DNA of 64,000 nt, taken from NCBI GenBank assembly GCA_964019335.1, contig OZ025685.1:183501-247500 (forward strand). Direction: 5' to 3'. Positions 1 to 9,421 of this stretch are shown here, piece after piece. Position 1 is the first letter of the stretch, and each line of letters starts with the position of its first letter. A model generated the notes under the pieces. That model was not told where the DNA came from. It was given only the letters and a program-made list of their open reading frames with translations, and searched no databases. This stretch comes from Diplonema japonicum. Its lineage: Eukaryota; Euglenozoa; Diplonemea; Diplonemida; Diplonemidae. A program made the translations under genes and the position numbers.

Positions 1-2
1 AC

Positions 3-1361
3 AGCTCTGAAGGCGACATCAACCTCAGCAAGAACCGAAACCTGTACATGGAGAGGAACATCGGGCCTGCTACACAAACCCTTCTCGACGAAGACGCAAA
101 GTACTTCTTGCACCAGACCTTAAGCACACCATGCATGAATGCCTTGGACGAGGTGGAGGGCATCTACCTCAAGGACAAACAGGGCAGGACGATCATGGAC
201 TTCCACGGTAATTCAGTCCACCAAGTGGGCCACAAAAACAAAGAGGTCATCAAAGCTTTAAAAGAACAACTAGACGACCTGCCATTCTGCCCACGCAGGT
301 TCACCAATGAAAAAGCTGTGAAACTTGCGAAAAAGCTTGTGGAACTGGGTTCGAACCCGGATGTGAACGATCCTAACGAACAATTATCAAGGGTGTTGCT
401 TTGTACAGGAGGAACGTCTGGGATAGGTATTGCGTTGAAACTGGCAAGGATCGCAACGGGGCGGCACAAAACGGTCTCGATGTGGGAATCGTTCCACGGT
501 GCGTCCCTCGACGCCATCAGCGTTGGGGGCGAGGCGGTTTTCCGTAAAAACATCGGCCCGCTGTTGCCTGGCGCGTGCCACGCACCGCCTCCGAACGAAC
601 AAAACTGCATCTACAACTGCAACGGAAACTGCAATCTATCATGCGCCAAGTATGTCGAATACATCCTTGACCAAGAGGAAGACATCTCCGCAGTCATTGC
701 AGAGCCCATAAGATGGACACCTTACATCCCCAAGAAAGAGTATTGGGAGATTATCAGAAAAGCATGCGACAAGCACGGTGCAATGTTGATATTCGATGAA
801 ATTCCGAACTCTCTCGGCCGCACCGGGCAAGGGATGTTTACCTACCAAATGTTCCCCGTCCAACCAGACATCGTTGTGTTAGGAAAAGGTCTCGGAGGCG
901 GAATCGTTCCCATCTCCGCTGTTCTTGCCAAGGAAAAATTCAACGATTTCGCGAAAAACTGCGCGCTTGGTCATTACACCCACGAAAAGGCTCCTCTTGG
1001 AAGCAGTGCTGCACTTGCAACTATTAAATACATTGAGGACAACAAGCTTGTTGACAATGCGAAGAACGTCGGTTCTTTTGCCTTAAAAGCTCTCAAGCAG
1101 CTCCAGGCAGCGCATCCTCACATAGCGAACGTACGTGGAGCCGGGCTTCTCATTGGTGTTGAACTGGCCGACCCAGTCACCAAGGCACCTTTGAAGGACG
1201 AAGCCGAGAAGGTTCTATACAACTGTTTGGAAAGAGGGCTTTCTTTTAAGGTAACAAGGGGCAACGTATTAACCTTGTGCCCTCCCCTCATCATCACGAA
1301 AGAGCAAATGCAGGAGGCTATTGACATCATTGATGCCTCCCTTTCCGCTGTGGGGATTTGA
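3..1361 (+). CDS. Class III PLP-dependent enzyme, PbfA-like 1-hydroxy-2-aminoethylphosphonate ammonia-lyase (5' end missing)
   Basis: The frame is open to the left edge and reads EGDINLSKNRN before the first ATG (48), which looks like the family N-terminus, so the real start lies outside the window. The protein has the class III aminotransferase fold: IFDEIPNSLGRTG with the PLP-pyridine Asp, and VVLGKGLGGG with the likely Schiff-base Lys. MDFHGNSVHQVG, LPFCPRRFTN and SMWESFHGASLDAISVGGEA resemble what I recall of the (R)-1-hydroxy-2-aminoethylphosphonate ammonia-lyase branch more than ornithine or alanine-glyoxylate aminotransferases. Known enzymes of that branch make phosphonoacetaldehyde and ammonia, allowing phosphonates to serve as P, N and C sources. 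A Cys-rich insert (about C-x3-C-x3-C-x3-C) follows the GPLLPG segment. No intron is needed. Another class III aminotransferase activity is possible; the superfamily is secure. Confidence 0.72.
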   Translation, partial: SSEGDINLSKNRNLYMERNIGPATQTLLDEDAKYFLHQTLSTPCMNALDEVEGIYLKDKQGRTIMDFHGNSVHQVGHKNKEVIKALKEQLDDLPFCPRRFTNEKAVKLAKKLVELGSNPDVNDPNEQLSRVLLCTGGTSGIGIALKLARIATGRHKTVSMWESFHGASLDAISVGGEAVFRKNIGPLLPGACHAPPPNEQNCIYNCNGNCNLSCAKYVEYILDQEEDISAVIAEPIRWTPYIPKKEYWEIIRKACDKHGAMLIFDEIPNSLGRTGQGMFTYQMFPVQPDIVVLGKGLGGGIVPISAVLAKEKFNDFAKNCALGHYTHEKAPLGSSAALATIKYIEDNKLVDNAKNVGSFALKALKQLQAAHPHIANVRGAGLLIGVELADPVTKAPLKDEAEKVLYNCLERGLSFKVTRGNVLTLCPPLIITKEQMQEAIDIIDASLSAVGI

Positions 1362-2133
1362 GACCCTTTTTTTTCTCCCCCCCCCATAATCTCACATTTT
1401 TTTCCCTTCTTCTTAATAACACAGGATTCCTCTCTTTCCTTCTCCCTCTCTCTCTTTTTTTTTTTTTTCTTTTGTCTCTTTGTTCCTCTTTCTCAAAGCA
1501 TGATCAGTCCGAAACCCGTCACCTGGGAGAAAAGATTTCGTGCGTGTGTCGATCCTGATAAAAAAAAAGGGAAAAAAAGCAAAAGAAGAAGAATAAGAGA
1601 AGAGAAAAAAAAATACATTTGCAGTTTTAAAAAGAAAAAGAAAGAAAGAAAAAACGCTCTATTTCATGTGTTCCCCAGCTTCCTTTAGAGGTTTTTTCTT
1701 CTTCTCCCCCCCCCCCTTTTTTTTAAATTTGTATTTTGTTTCCTTCTCTTCTATTTTTTTTTTTATCGTCTTCTCAGCTTTGTTTCGGTGGCGTTGTTAT
1801 CCCGTCACTCCCCCCACCACCATAGTGAATTGTTCTTTTTCTTTTTTTTTTCTTTTTTGCTTGTTTTATATTTTTTTGGTCAAAAAAGTACTGACTCAAA
1901 AGCTTTTTCTGGGTGATGCAAAAAAAAAGAAGAGGAAGAAAAAAAAAATATATATATAAAACAAACCAAAAAAAAAAAAAAAAAAAAAAAGAATCTTGAT
2001 TAGTTTCCACCGTATTTTTCTACTTCTCTCTTTGCCCTCTTCTTATATAAGGGCCTTTTAACTTTCCCCTCCCTTCTCATGTTCTCTCCACATCCCATTC
2101 ATTTTTTCAAAGGGGGAAAGTCGAAACAAAAAA
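1362..2133. other. Gene-free intergenic stretch with T and A homopolymers
   Basis: No credible coding frame. The stretch holds alternating T/C-rich and A-rich tracts, including an A run of about 22 near 1969-1990. It ends in an A-rich leader directly before the Piwi ATG. Pyrimidine tracts followed by AG could serve as trans-splice acceptors, but I cannot choose one. Confidence 0.6.
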
Positions 2134-4943
2134 ATGGGCGGTTATGAAGGAGGCAAGAAAGGAAAGGGAGGGAAAGGTGGGAAAGGCGACAAAGGCGGAA
2201 AAGGCGACAAGGGTGGGAAAGGCGGGAAAGGAGGCGCCAAGGGAGGACCGGATGTCGTTGTTCCCCTGAGAGTCACGACAAAGGGAGTGAAATCAGCTGC
2301 GGACACTGTGGTTCAAAGCTTCTCGTTCTGCGAAAGGGCTCCAAAGGTGTCAACCGACAAAAAAGCAGGCAACGTCCAAGAACTGCTTCAAGTGCTCAAC
2401 GATCTGTTGAAAAATCTCCCCCTTTCCGCAGAGGGCAAGGAGGGCACGAAACAAGAGGTCCTCACCAACTCCATAGAGATGGTGTTCGCACCTAACACCA
2501 CTATGTACCAGTACGACGCAAAAGTGACCCCTGAGGTGAAACAGCGAAGGCGCCACATTGCCCTCATAGAGGAGATCATGAAGGACCAGTACCCAGGGGT
2601 GGAGTGTGTCGTGGCCAACGACACAATCTACACCAACCAGGAACTCAGGAACAATGACACTGTGTACAAACCCACCTTGGACTGGGCACAGAAGCTCTCC
2701 ACCGAGTTCAAATTCGTAATGAAGAGGACAACAGAGATCACCACCACCAAGATCACACAGGACGTCATCACCATCTTCTCGAAGATCATGAAGAGCGTGC
2801 TCGACAAGAGCAGCTTCCAAAGGATCGGCCGTGTCTACTACGACATGTCTAGGAAGAGAGAGATCCCTAGGATGAGGAAGTACATCGTCCCTGGTCTGTA
2901 CATGACCCTCAGCCCGGCCCAGACGGCGTCGGGACTCTGCATCATGGTCGATGTTGTGCACAAGGTGATCAGCACGGACACTTGTTTCGAGGAGCTCCAG
3001 CTGTCCGACAGAAAGAACCACAAGACTCTCGAATACAAAGTTAAGGACACGGTATGACAATGCCTGTGCTAACATGCAAATGACAACTCACAGGTCATGA
3101 TGACCACCTACGACGCGAAGGACAAGAAGAAGCGCACTGTGCACATCGACGGTGTCGACACTTCCAAGAACGAGGACACTAAGCTCGATGAGGTATGAAC
3201 AAAAAAAAAAAAAAGAAGAAGGGAAAAAAAAAAAAAAAAACAACACAGTTGAAGGGCATGACCATGAGGCAGTACGTGGAACAGACTTATAAAGAGACGG
3301 TCCCGAAGGGGCAGCCTCTTCTGGTCCACAAAGCACTGAGGAAGAACAAGGAAACCGGTGAAATGGACACCGTGACAGAGTACTACCTTCCGAGCACTCT
3401 GAGGGTGACAGGTCTTGCACCTGAGATCGGCGGGAGGGAAGTTAGGAAAAAGATGACTGAAATGTGCGCGGTGAAGCCCAACGAGAGGTTCAAGCTCATC
3501 AAGGAGATCGCACTGTCCTTCTTGGTCAAATTCAGGCCAGTTGGAGAAAAATGGGGTCTCGCTGCAAAGAAGGGCTTCCTCATTGCCGACTCCAGGAAAC
3601 TGAAAGACCCAACCATCGAGATGGCTCGGGGCTTCCAGAAGACAGGCACCTCGTGGAGGTTCGACGGCAGGACAACTGGCTGCATTGCGGTGGTGGAGCA
3701 GCTTGCCAACGTTCTTGTGGTGGTACCCAAGAGGAGCGAGGGGACATGGAGGGAAACGAAAAGGCTCTTCAACGAGACGCTGTCCAGATTTGCAGGAGGG
3801 AAAACCATCAGCATGAAGGAAGAATTTGTGGATGAATACAACGAGAAAACTGTTGCTAGCGCTATTGAGAAGTGGAAGGGCAAAGCCGACGAGTACCTGT
3901 TCATGGCTGACACATCCGACGAGAGAGTGTACGCGGCAGTGAAGAAGGCCTCACACAGTGCAGGCATCGCCTCACAGGTGGTCTTGAACAGCACACTCAC
4001 AGGCCCTAAAACCAACTCAGTCATCAGCAATGTATCGGCACAGATGCACGTGAAGAGGGGCAACCCCATCTGGAGGGTGAAGGACTGCAACTTCCCCGAC
4101 ACGATGGTGGTGGGAATCGCAACGCACCACCCTGGCGAAGGGTCAGGGAGAGGCATCACGAGCTCTATCATGTCGATCGCTTCCTCGAAAGACAGTGAAA
4201 TGAAGAACTACCACATGGGAAGGGTTGTGCTGCAAGCAGGTGCCACCATCTCGAAGGAACTGCAGGAGCCCTTCAGCTGCGCACTAAAGAAGTACCACGA
4301 TGTCAACAAGTCTTACCCAAAAGAGATTGTGTTCTTGAGGGAAGGCGGCTCCGAAGGTGAAATCCCTCTTATTATGTTGGAGGAGATTGCGAAGATCAAG
4401 AAGTGCCTGAAGGACATGGGTGTCACGGCGAAGGTCACCTTTTTCTTGGTCCTAAGGAACTCGCACCTCAGAATCGCTGCCTTCGAAAAGGTAGAGGTAA
4501 AGGTAGAGGGGAAAGAAAGTGAGGACGGTGCCAAAATCACTTCCAGTGGTGCCCCCCCCAGCGGCACTGTGATTGACTCCACAATTACTCACCCCAAAGC
4601 CTTCGAGTTCTTTCTTCTGTCGCAGGTTGCCAGCATCGGTAGCCCTTGTGCAGTGAAGTATAAGTGTCTCCATTTCGAAGGTGGAAAATTGAACCCTGAC
4701 AAATACCAAAGGCTTGTAAACAGTTTGGCCTCGCTGTATTATAATTGGCAAGGGCCCATTGCCTTGCCTGCACCCATCATGTACGCACAGAAAGACGCCA
4801 AGATGTCAGGCACTTGCTTGCTCCTGGATGGGAAGAACTTGGTGGCATCACCAACTGTCACTAAAGCAAAGTATGACCCGAATCGCTTTTTTTCCCCCCT
4901 CCCCCAACTATTAACCCTCCTCCACAGCATGCCAGGTATTTAG
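2134..4943 (+). CDS. Piwi/Argonaute family protein, likely slicer-inactive, four exons
   Basis: Proposed exons: 2134-3051, 3094-3192, 3249-4870 and 4928-4943, giving 884 aa. All junctions are GT-AG with GTATGA donors. Intron 1 contains TGCTAAC, like a branch site. Residues 1-35 are Gly/Lys repeats (GGKGGKGDKGG), in the position where some Argonautes carry an RG-rich tail. The middle should hold the PAZ and MID regions. The PIWI domain is clear in the LWRV-like segment (IWRVKDCNFPDTMVVGI), the FLREGGSEGE strand and the C-terminal IALPAPIMYAQKDAK. Against the DEDH tetrad, the first Asp aligns with Ala630 (GIATHHP), the second with Glu704 (REGGSEG) and the His with Gln853 (MYAQ). It may therefore bind guide RNA without slicing. 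The last 5 residues come from a tiny fourth exon. Family assignment is firm; which small-RNA class it binds is unknown. Confidence 0.93.
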
Positions 4944-5127
4944 TCGACGACCGGTTAGTATTCAGAATAGCAACCTTTTTTTACTGCTATTTATGGTTTT
5001 TTGAGGGGTTTTTTTTCTATCTGTTCTTTCCTTTTTGATGAAAAGCCAACCAAGGTGTCGGAACGTATGCAAAACTAGTGGGGCGAAACACTCGGGGGCC
5101 CGAGTTGCCAGGCAAAGCGTCTTGAAA

Positions 5128-5171
5128 CACTTCCATCTCGTGGGGATGGCTTGGAAGTGGAGTTTTTTTTT
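5128..5171 (+). terminator. Hairpin followed by a T run, possible 3' end of a Pol III transcript
   Basis: CACTTCCA (5128-5135) pairs with TGGAAGTG (5152-5159), with an inner CCATC/GATGG alternative, and T9 follows at 5163-5171. The sequence just upstream (about 5037-5127) is not A/T-homopolymeric and has no coding frame. It could be a small RNA gene, but I recognise no snRNA, 7SL or spliced-leader motif. The rest of 4944-5235 shows nothing else. Confidence 0.3.
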
Positions 5172-5235
5172 AACAAAAGTGTGTGCAATTTCCCTCAAAA
5201 ATACTTTGAGGGAAAAACTGTTCATTAAAAAAAAT

Positions 5236-5306
5236 TCTCCTACGCGGATTCGAACCGCGGTCGCGGGATTCAGAGTCCCGAGTGCTAACCACTACACCAT
5301 AGGAGA
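5236..5306 (-). tRNA. tRNA-Gln(CTG)
   Basis: Reverse-strand cloverleaf of 71 nt. The acceptor stem is TCTCCTA/TAGGAGA, the anticodon loop is CTCTGAA with anticodon CTG, and the B box is GGTTCGAATCC. A T8 run follows immediately 3' on the minus strand, suiting Pol III termination. The sequence is identical to the + strand copy at 5800-5870. It is the only well-formed host gene on the minus strand in the window. Confidence 0.95.
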
Positions 5307-5799
5307 TACGAAATCCGCTTTTTTTTTTTTTTTTTCAAAATACCAATGCAGGGCCGCCATGGAGAGCAACACCTGAGAAAAGGGAAAAAAAAGGTGAAGG
5401 GAAACCATGGGGAAATAGGGAGGGCAATGGACCAGGCTTCTGCAAGCAGGAGGAGCCCTGGTCCCCCACCAACCCGTGCTCTGCTTTGGGACAGCCGAAG
5501 AGGGCTGAATTACATTATTCCCTCAGTCAAGTGAGAGAAAAACGGGGGCCTACCTTCCAGCTGGATGTCCTTCTTTGGCTGGAACCTCCGGCGGAAAGCC
5601 CCCCAGGGAGGTATTGCTCCTATTGAGCGAATCATTGGTGAGTGTGAAAATAAAATAAAAAGGGGAAATGGGAAACAGTGAGAGGAAGGTGAAGGAAGGG
5701 AAAGGTGCTGGACTTGTTGGAAAATCCGAAGCAGACAAGACATTGTCGTAATTTTGTTGATGATACAACATTGTTAACCAATCGTCCGCGGTGGCAAGA
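5307..5799. other. Spacer between two divergent tRNA-Gln genes, no recognised gene
   Basis: After a T17 run the spacer has roughly even base composition and no convincing ORF. In trypanosomatids, snRNA and 7SL genes commonly sit about 100 nt from the 5' end of a divergent tRNA gene, so a small RNA here is conceivable on either strand. I found no Sm site or other diagnostic motif to support one. Confidence 0.35.
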
Positions 5800-5870
5800 T
5801 CTCCTATGGTGTAGTGGTTAGCACTCGGGACTCTGAATCCCGCGACCGCGGTTCGAATCCGCGTAGGAGA
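5800..5870 (+). tRNA. tRNA-Gln(CTG)
   Basis: 71-nt cloverleaf. Acceptor TCTCCTA/TAGGAGA, anticodon stem CGGGA/TCCCG (5826-5830 and 5838-5842), anticodon CTG at 5833-5835, T arm with GGTTCGAATCC. A T6 terminator follows at 5872-5877. Identical to the reverse-strand copy 493 nt upstream, so the pair is divergent. A small protein gene starts 62 nt downstream. Confidence 0.96.
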
Positions 5871-5932
5871 ATTTTTTGTTTTTACAAGTTAACGCAGGTA
5901 ACAATACTGTAGTCAAACCAGGACTTACACAT

Positions 5933-6175
5933 ATGGCAACAGAAAACGAAGCACTTGCAAAAATGAGCTGGTTGTCAAAACATCGTTTTACTGCTGGGAC
6001 AGCGGGTTCCGAGACCCCTTATGCGATATCAAAATGTGGTGGAGAGCACTGCCCACAAGGATACAGCCAGGTGGAAACGTGCAGCGGAGGGGCATGTGGG
6101 TTGTGGGTTAAAGCTGCGGTGGGGGGCAAGCAATGTGAAAACGGACAAGTTAGATTGGTCTGCAGGAAGGACTGA
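5933..6175 (+). CDS. Small cysteine-rich protein, function unknown
   Basis: 80 aa from the first ATG (5933) after a possible acceptor AG in ACGCAG near 5895. The C-terminal half has six Cys in ECGGEHCPQGY-like spacing: CGGEHC, ETCSGGAC, QCENGQ and LVCRKD. That suggests a small disulfide or metal-binding fold. There is no signal peptide from this start; an upstream exon or start is possible because the frame is also open back to the tRNA terminator. The stop codon abuts the next ATG (TGAATG). I do not recognise the family. Confidence 0.5.
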   Translation: MATENEALAKMSWLSKHRFTAGTAGSETPYAISKCGGEHCPQGYSQVETCSGGACGLWVKAAVGGKQCENGQVRLVCRKD

Positions 6176-6745
6176 ATGAAACATTTTGTTTTCAGTTACA
6201 CGGTGGTGGGTTTCTTTCTTTCCACAGCTTTTGGAATTAGCATAAAACAACTCAATCCAGGCACCACGACCATGGAGGCGCAAACGGAGTTAACAGCATT
6301 GCTGCTTGGAATGCTCGACAAGCTAGGTGTTGTAGTTCCTGAAGCAGTCAGACACAAGAGCGCCGCAGAAGTGGGACGGTGTGCATACGTAGGAGGGTGG
6401 CGTAAGGGGCGTGCCTTGAATGGAGAAGGAATATGGATGAGTGCAGTTGTGGTGTTGGGGGCAGCAGTCGCCAGTTGGAGAAGTGTTCTTCGATCTCATG
6501 AGTGTCCTGGAAAACCTTACTATAGCATCTTGGGTGCCACTCCAGACACAGACCGGGCGGCCTTGAAAAAACTCTACAAACTAGCATGTCTACAGTACCA
6601 CCCCGACCGCAACACCACACTCCCTCCTGTAGAGCAGACCGCTTTGCGTCAAAAATTCAATATTGCGACCGAAGCCTACTTATGTTTATCGGACAAGAGG
6701 AGACGGCGGGCCTTCGACCTTGAAGTCCTGCAATGCAAGATTTAA
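6176..6745 (+). CDS. J-domain (DnaJ-like) membrane protein
   Basis: 189 aa if translated from 6176, where the N-terminus (MKHFVFSYTVVGFFLSTAFG) looks like a signal peptide. However, a strong acceptor, TTTCTTTCTTTCCACAG (6211-6227), lies inside that segment. If the mRNA is trans-spliced there, translation starts at ATG 6272 and gives 157 aa. A hydrophobic segment (WMSAVVVLGAAVASW) precedes the J domain (about residues 115-185). That domain has PYYSILGATPDTD and the HPD motif in YHPDRN, which stimulates Hsp70 ATPase. A co-chaperone role is known for the family; the partner and membrane are not evident. Confidence 0.75.
   Translation: MKHFVFSYTVVGFFLSTAFGISIKQLNPGTTTMEAQTELTALLLGMLDKLGVVVPEAVRHKSAAEVGRCAYVGGWRKGRALNGEGIWMSAVVVLGAAVASWRSVLRSHECPGKPYYSILGATPDTDRAALKKLYKLACLQYHPDRNTTLPPVEQTALRQKFNIATEAYLCLSDKRRRRAFDLEVLQCKI
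6211..6227 (+). promoter_or_regulatory. Candidate trans-splice acceptor
   Basis: A clean pyrimidine tract ending in CACAG, 45 nt upstream of ATG 6272 and inside the longer reading frame. It decides between the two possible starts of the J-domain gene. No transcript evidence is available. Confidence 0.45.
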
Positions 6746-6923
6746 TCGAGATTGGTTTTTTCTTCTTCTTTTTTCTTTCCATTTACATGGGGATGTTGCA
6801 GTAAGTTTTTTTTTTAAAGTACAGAAGTAAGTTATTCTTTTTTTTTTTCTTCTGATTCTTCTTCTTAGTTCTTGCCTCGTGAAATTCCTACAGGAGGAGG
6901 ACGGGGGCATCCAAAGAACTGAC

Positions 6924-9185
6924 ATGGACGGCTTGTTTGAGAGTGACAAAGCAAAGCTTCGCCCACCGCCGTCGTTCCTGAAGCAAGTGCCGGGGGGGTA
7001 CACCAGCACAGCAGCCATTCCAGCCACGACGAAAGTGGCGCTGGGAGGGTCTTCAGGGGGCACTACCACTTCAAAGCCTGTGACAAGGCCCAGAGAGCTG
7101 GCCCACGGAGGGAGCAGCCCCACGGGAGGAGGAGGGTATAGTAGTATGGGCCTGAAGTTCAGCGACAGGGTGAAACAAGTAGAGCCTTCGAGCAAGCCTA
7201 CTTATTCATCTGGTGCTCGCGATCTGCAAAGCTTGCCTGTCCACGTACAGATGCCGCAGCAACAAACCCACCAGCCGGTGCACCACTCACAGCAGAGCTA
7301 CGAAGATGAGCCAGAACACAGGGGCATGTTCACAGAGGTTAGGCCCGAGCTCACCGACCGACCCAGGGCTCCTTCCAAGCGCCGCTCGGATTCTAGAAAG
7401 ACGCCTGCGGGAGTCTTCCCTCCTGCGGGCAAGACGGGCGCTACGAGACAGAGGTCCCCTCAGCCACCTGGTTTGAAGACAAAAAACAGCACGCGTGTTC
7501 CGCAGACGGTCTCGAAAGGAATCGGGTCGAAGAGACGACCAACGGAACTGGAGCAGACCAAAGAGGCGATGGAGAAGATGAGGGTGACAATCGCAGAGCA
7601 GAAGAAGGACATTTGTATGCTTGAAGAGAAGCTCGACTACCAGCAGAACCAGTATGAGGAAGAACTAAACAGGCAGCACGAGGAGGCACAGGAAGCTGTC
7701 GACGAGCTGACGCACGAATTAGAAACGATGGAAGTGCAGAAGAACCAGGTAATCGCACGCCTGGAAGACGAGAGGAACAAAGCAGAAGCAGAGGTCGTCG
7801 CGAAAGAGTCAGAAATGGCGCAACAGAAGAAAATGATGCAGATGCGCATCGACTCCATCACAGAAGAGGCGAACAGTCGGATCGAAGAGTACGAAGATGT
7901 GATCAAGAAGTTCCAGGATGAAGTCGCGAGGCTAGAGGGCATTGTACAAGACAGGGATGAAACCATTCTCAGAATAGAGAGGGAGAGGGACGACAGGTAT
8001 CAGCAGTATGAGGAGTACCTTATGATCGGCGAGAAGAGCAGAGCGGAGCTACACAATGCCTTGGTAGAACTCAAGGGCAACATTCGTGTGTTCGCTAGGA
8101 TTAGGCCCATCTTGGACAAAGAAGTTGTGGCGAGAGGTGGAGACCCGTCGACACACTTTGAATACCCCGAAGGGACGGATCACAGAGGACTGCACGTCGT
8201 GGGGGTACAGGGCCACCAGTCGGTGATGGGCGGCAAGAACGAGCCGACAAAGACGCTCCCGTTCACTTTCAATAAAGTATTCGGCCCGAACAGCACGCAA
8301 GAGTCCGTCTTCGACGAGGTCGCACAGCTTGTACAGTCTGCTCTTGACGGGTACAGGGTCTGCATGTTCGCCTACGGCCAGACAGGATCGGGGAAAACCT
8401 TCACCATGGAGGGTCCGGACCCCGGGCACCGTTCCGACAAAAGCGGGATGATCGCAAGATCGGTGAACCAGATCTTCGAGAACACGCAGTGGAAGTCGAA
8501 ACAAACCGGGTTCACTTTCAAGTTGATCTGCTCTTTTGTGGAAATCTACAACGAGACCATCCATGACCTGCTTAACCCGCAGGAGTACTACTCGACTGGA
8601 CCCACAAACAGCCAGACTGTGAAGCATGAAGTGCGTATTCAGGACGGCGATGCTGTGATCAGTGGTGTACATGAAGAGGAGGTGATGAGCCAGGAACATG
8701 TGTACGAGCTGCTGAAGATCGCGAACGAGAACCGAAGGACGGCGGGGACGAAGATGAACGAGCGTGCGTCAAGGTCACACTCCGTGTTCATCATGAAGAT
8801 CCGGGGCTGGAACGAGGCCACGAGGCAGGAGATCAACGGACAGCTGAATTTGATCGATTTAGCGGGATCGGAGAGGCTGGCGAAGTCTCAGGCGGAGGGC
8901 GACCGTCTTCGCGAAACCCAGCACATCAACAAGTCTCTCGCCTGTCTTGGTGATGTCATTGCCGCTCTTGCAAAGGGTGGCGACACCCACGTTCCATTCA
9001 GGCAGTCCAAGCTCACCCATCTCCTCCAGCCGTCAATGACCAACGCTTCAAAAACCCTTATGTTTGTGAACATCAACCCCGTCCCCGACCATCTGCACGA
9101 ATCCCTGTGCTCGCTCCGCTTTGCGGCGAAAGTGAACTCCTGCGAGATTGGTATTGCCAGAAGGAAGATCAACAACAAGCAGTAG
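6924..9185 (+). CDS. Kinesin-14 family C-terminal motor
   Basis: 753 aa, no intron. The start is ATG 6924; the frame is open a little upstream but without an ATG. Residues 1-200 are basic and low-complexity and may bind microtubules or cargo. About 200-380 is a long coiled coil. The motor is C-terminal (about 385-745), directly after ELKGNIRVFARIRP, the kinesin-14 neck signature that makes these minus-end-directed motors. Nucleotide motifs are intact: P-loop GQTGSGKTFTMEG, switch I NERASRSHSVF, switch II LIDLAGSER, and HVPFRQSKLTHLLQ. The expected role is spindle or flagellar microtubule transport. A 90-nt leader separates it from the T-rich tract ending at about 6866. Confidence 0.95.
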   Translation: MDGLFESDKAKLRPPPSFLKQVPGGYTSTAAIPATTKVALGGSSGGTTTSKPVTRPRELAHGGSSPTGGGGYSSMGLKFSDRVKQVEPSSKPTYSSGARDLQSLPVHVQMPQQQTHQPVHHSQQSYEDEPEHRGMFTEVRPELTDRPRAPSKRRSDSRKTPAGVFPPAGKTGATRQRSPQPPGLKTKNSTRVPQTVSKGIGSKRRPTELEQTKEAMEKMRVTIAEQKKDICMLEEKLDYQQNQYEEELNRQHEEAQEAVDELTHELETMEVQKNQVIARLEDERNKAEAEVVAKESEMAQQKKMMQMRIDSITEEANSRIEEYEDVIKKFQDEVARLEGIVQDRDETILRIERERDDRYQQYEEYLMIGEKSRAELHNALVELKGNIRVFARIRPILDKEVVARGGDPSTHFEYPEGTDHRGLHVVGVQGHQSVMGGKNEPTKTLPFTFNKVFGPNSTQESVFDEVAQLVQSALDGYRVCMFAYGQTGSGKTFTMEGPDPGHRSDKSGMIARSVNQIFENTQWKSKQTGFTFKLICSFVEIYNETIHDLLNPQEYYSTGPTNSQTVKHEVRIQDGDAVISGVHEEEVMSQEHVYELLKIANENRRTAGTKMNERASRSHSVFIMKIRGWNEATRQEINGQLNLIDLAGSERLAKSQAEGDRLRETQHINKSLACLGDVIAALAKGGDTHVPFRQSKLTHLLQPSMTNASKTLMFVNINPVPDHLHESLCSLRFAAKVNSCEIGIARRKINNKQ

Positions 9186-9230
9186 AGGGTCTTTTCTTTT
9201 TCTTTTTTTTCTTAGATAACACACTCACAT

Positions 9231-9274
<44 letters not shown>

Positions 9275-9373
9275 TACAGTACAAAAACTTTTTTCGAAAG
9301 CATGGTATACACGTTATTACAGGAAACTAATCGCCAAAACGAGCTTGGACACCCCCCGCAAAGACGCCAAAAT

Positions 9374-9421
<48 letters not shown>

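Noticed and set aside
1358-2010. Overlapping Phe- and Lys-rich frames
   Set aside because: Products of poly-T and poly-A runs; no complexity or conservation.
2350-3075. 241-codon minus-strand frame across the Piwi gene
   Set aside because: Shadow of the conserved + strand Piwi exons; no recognisable motif.
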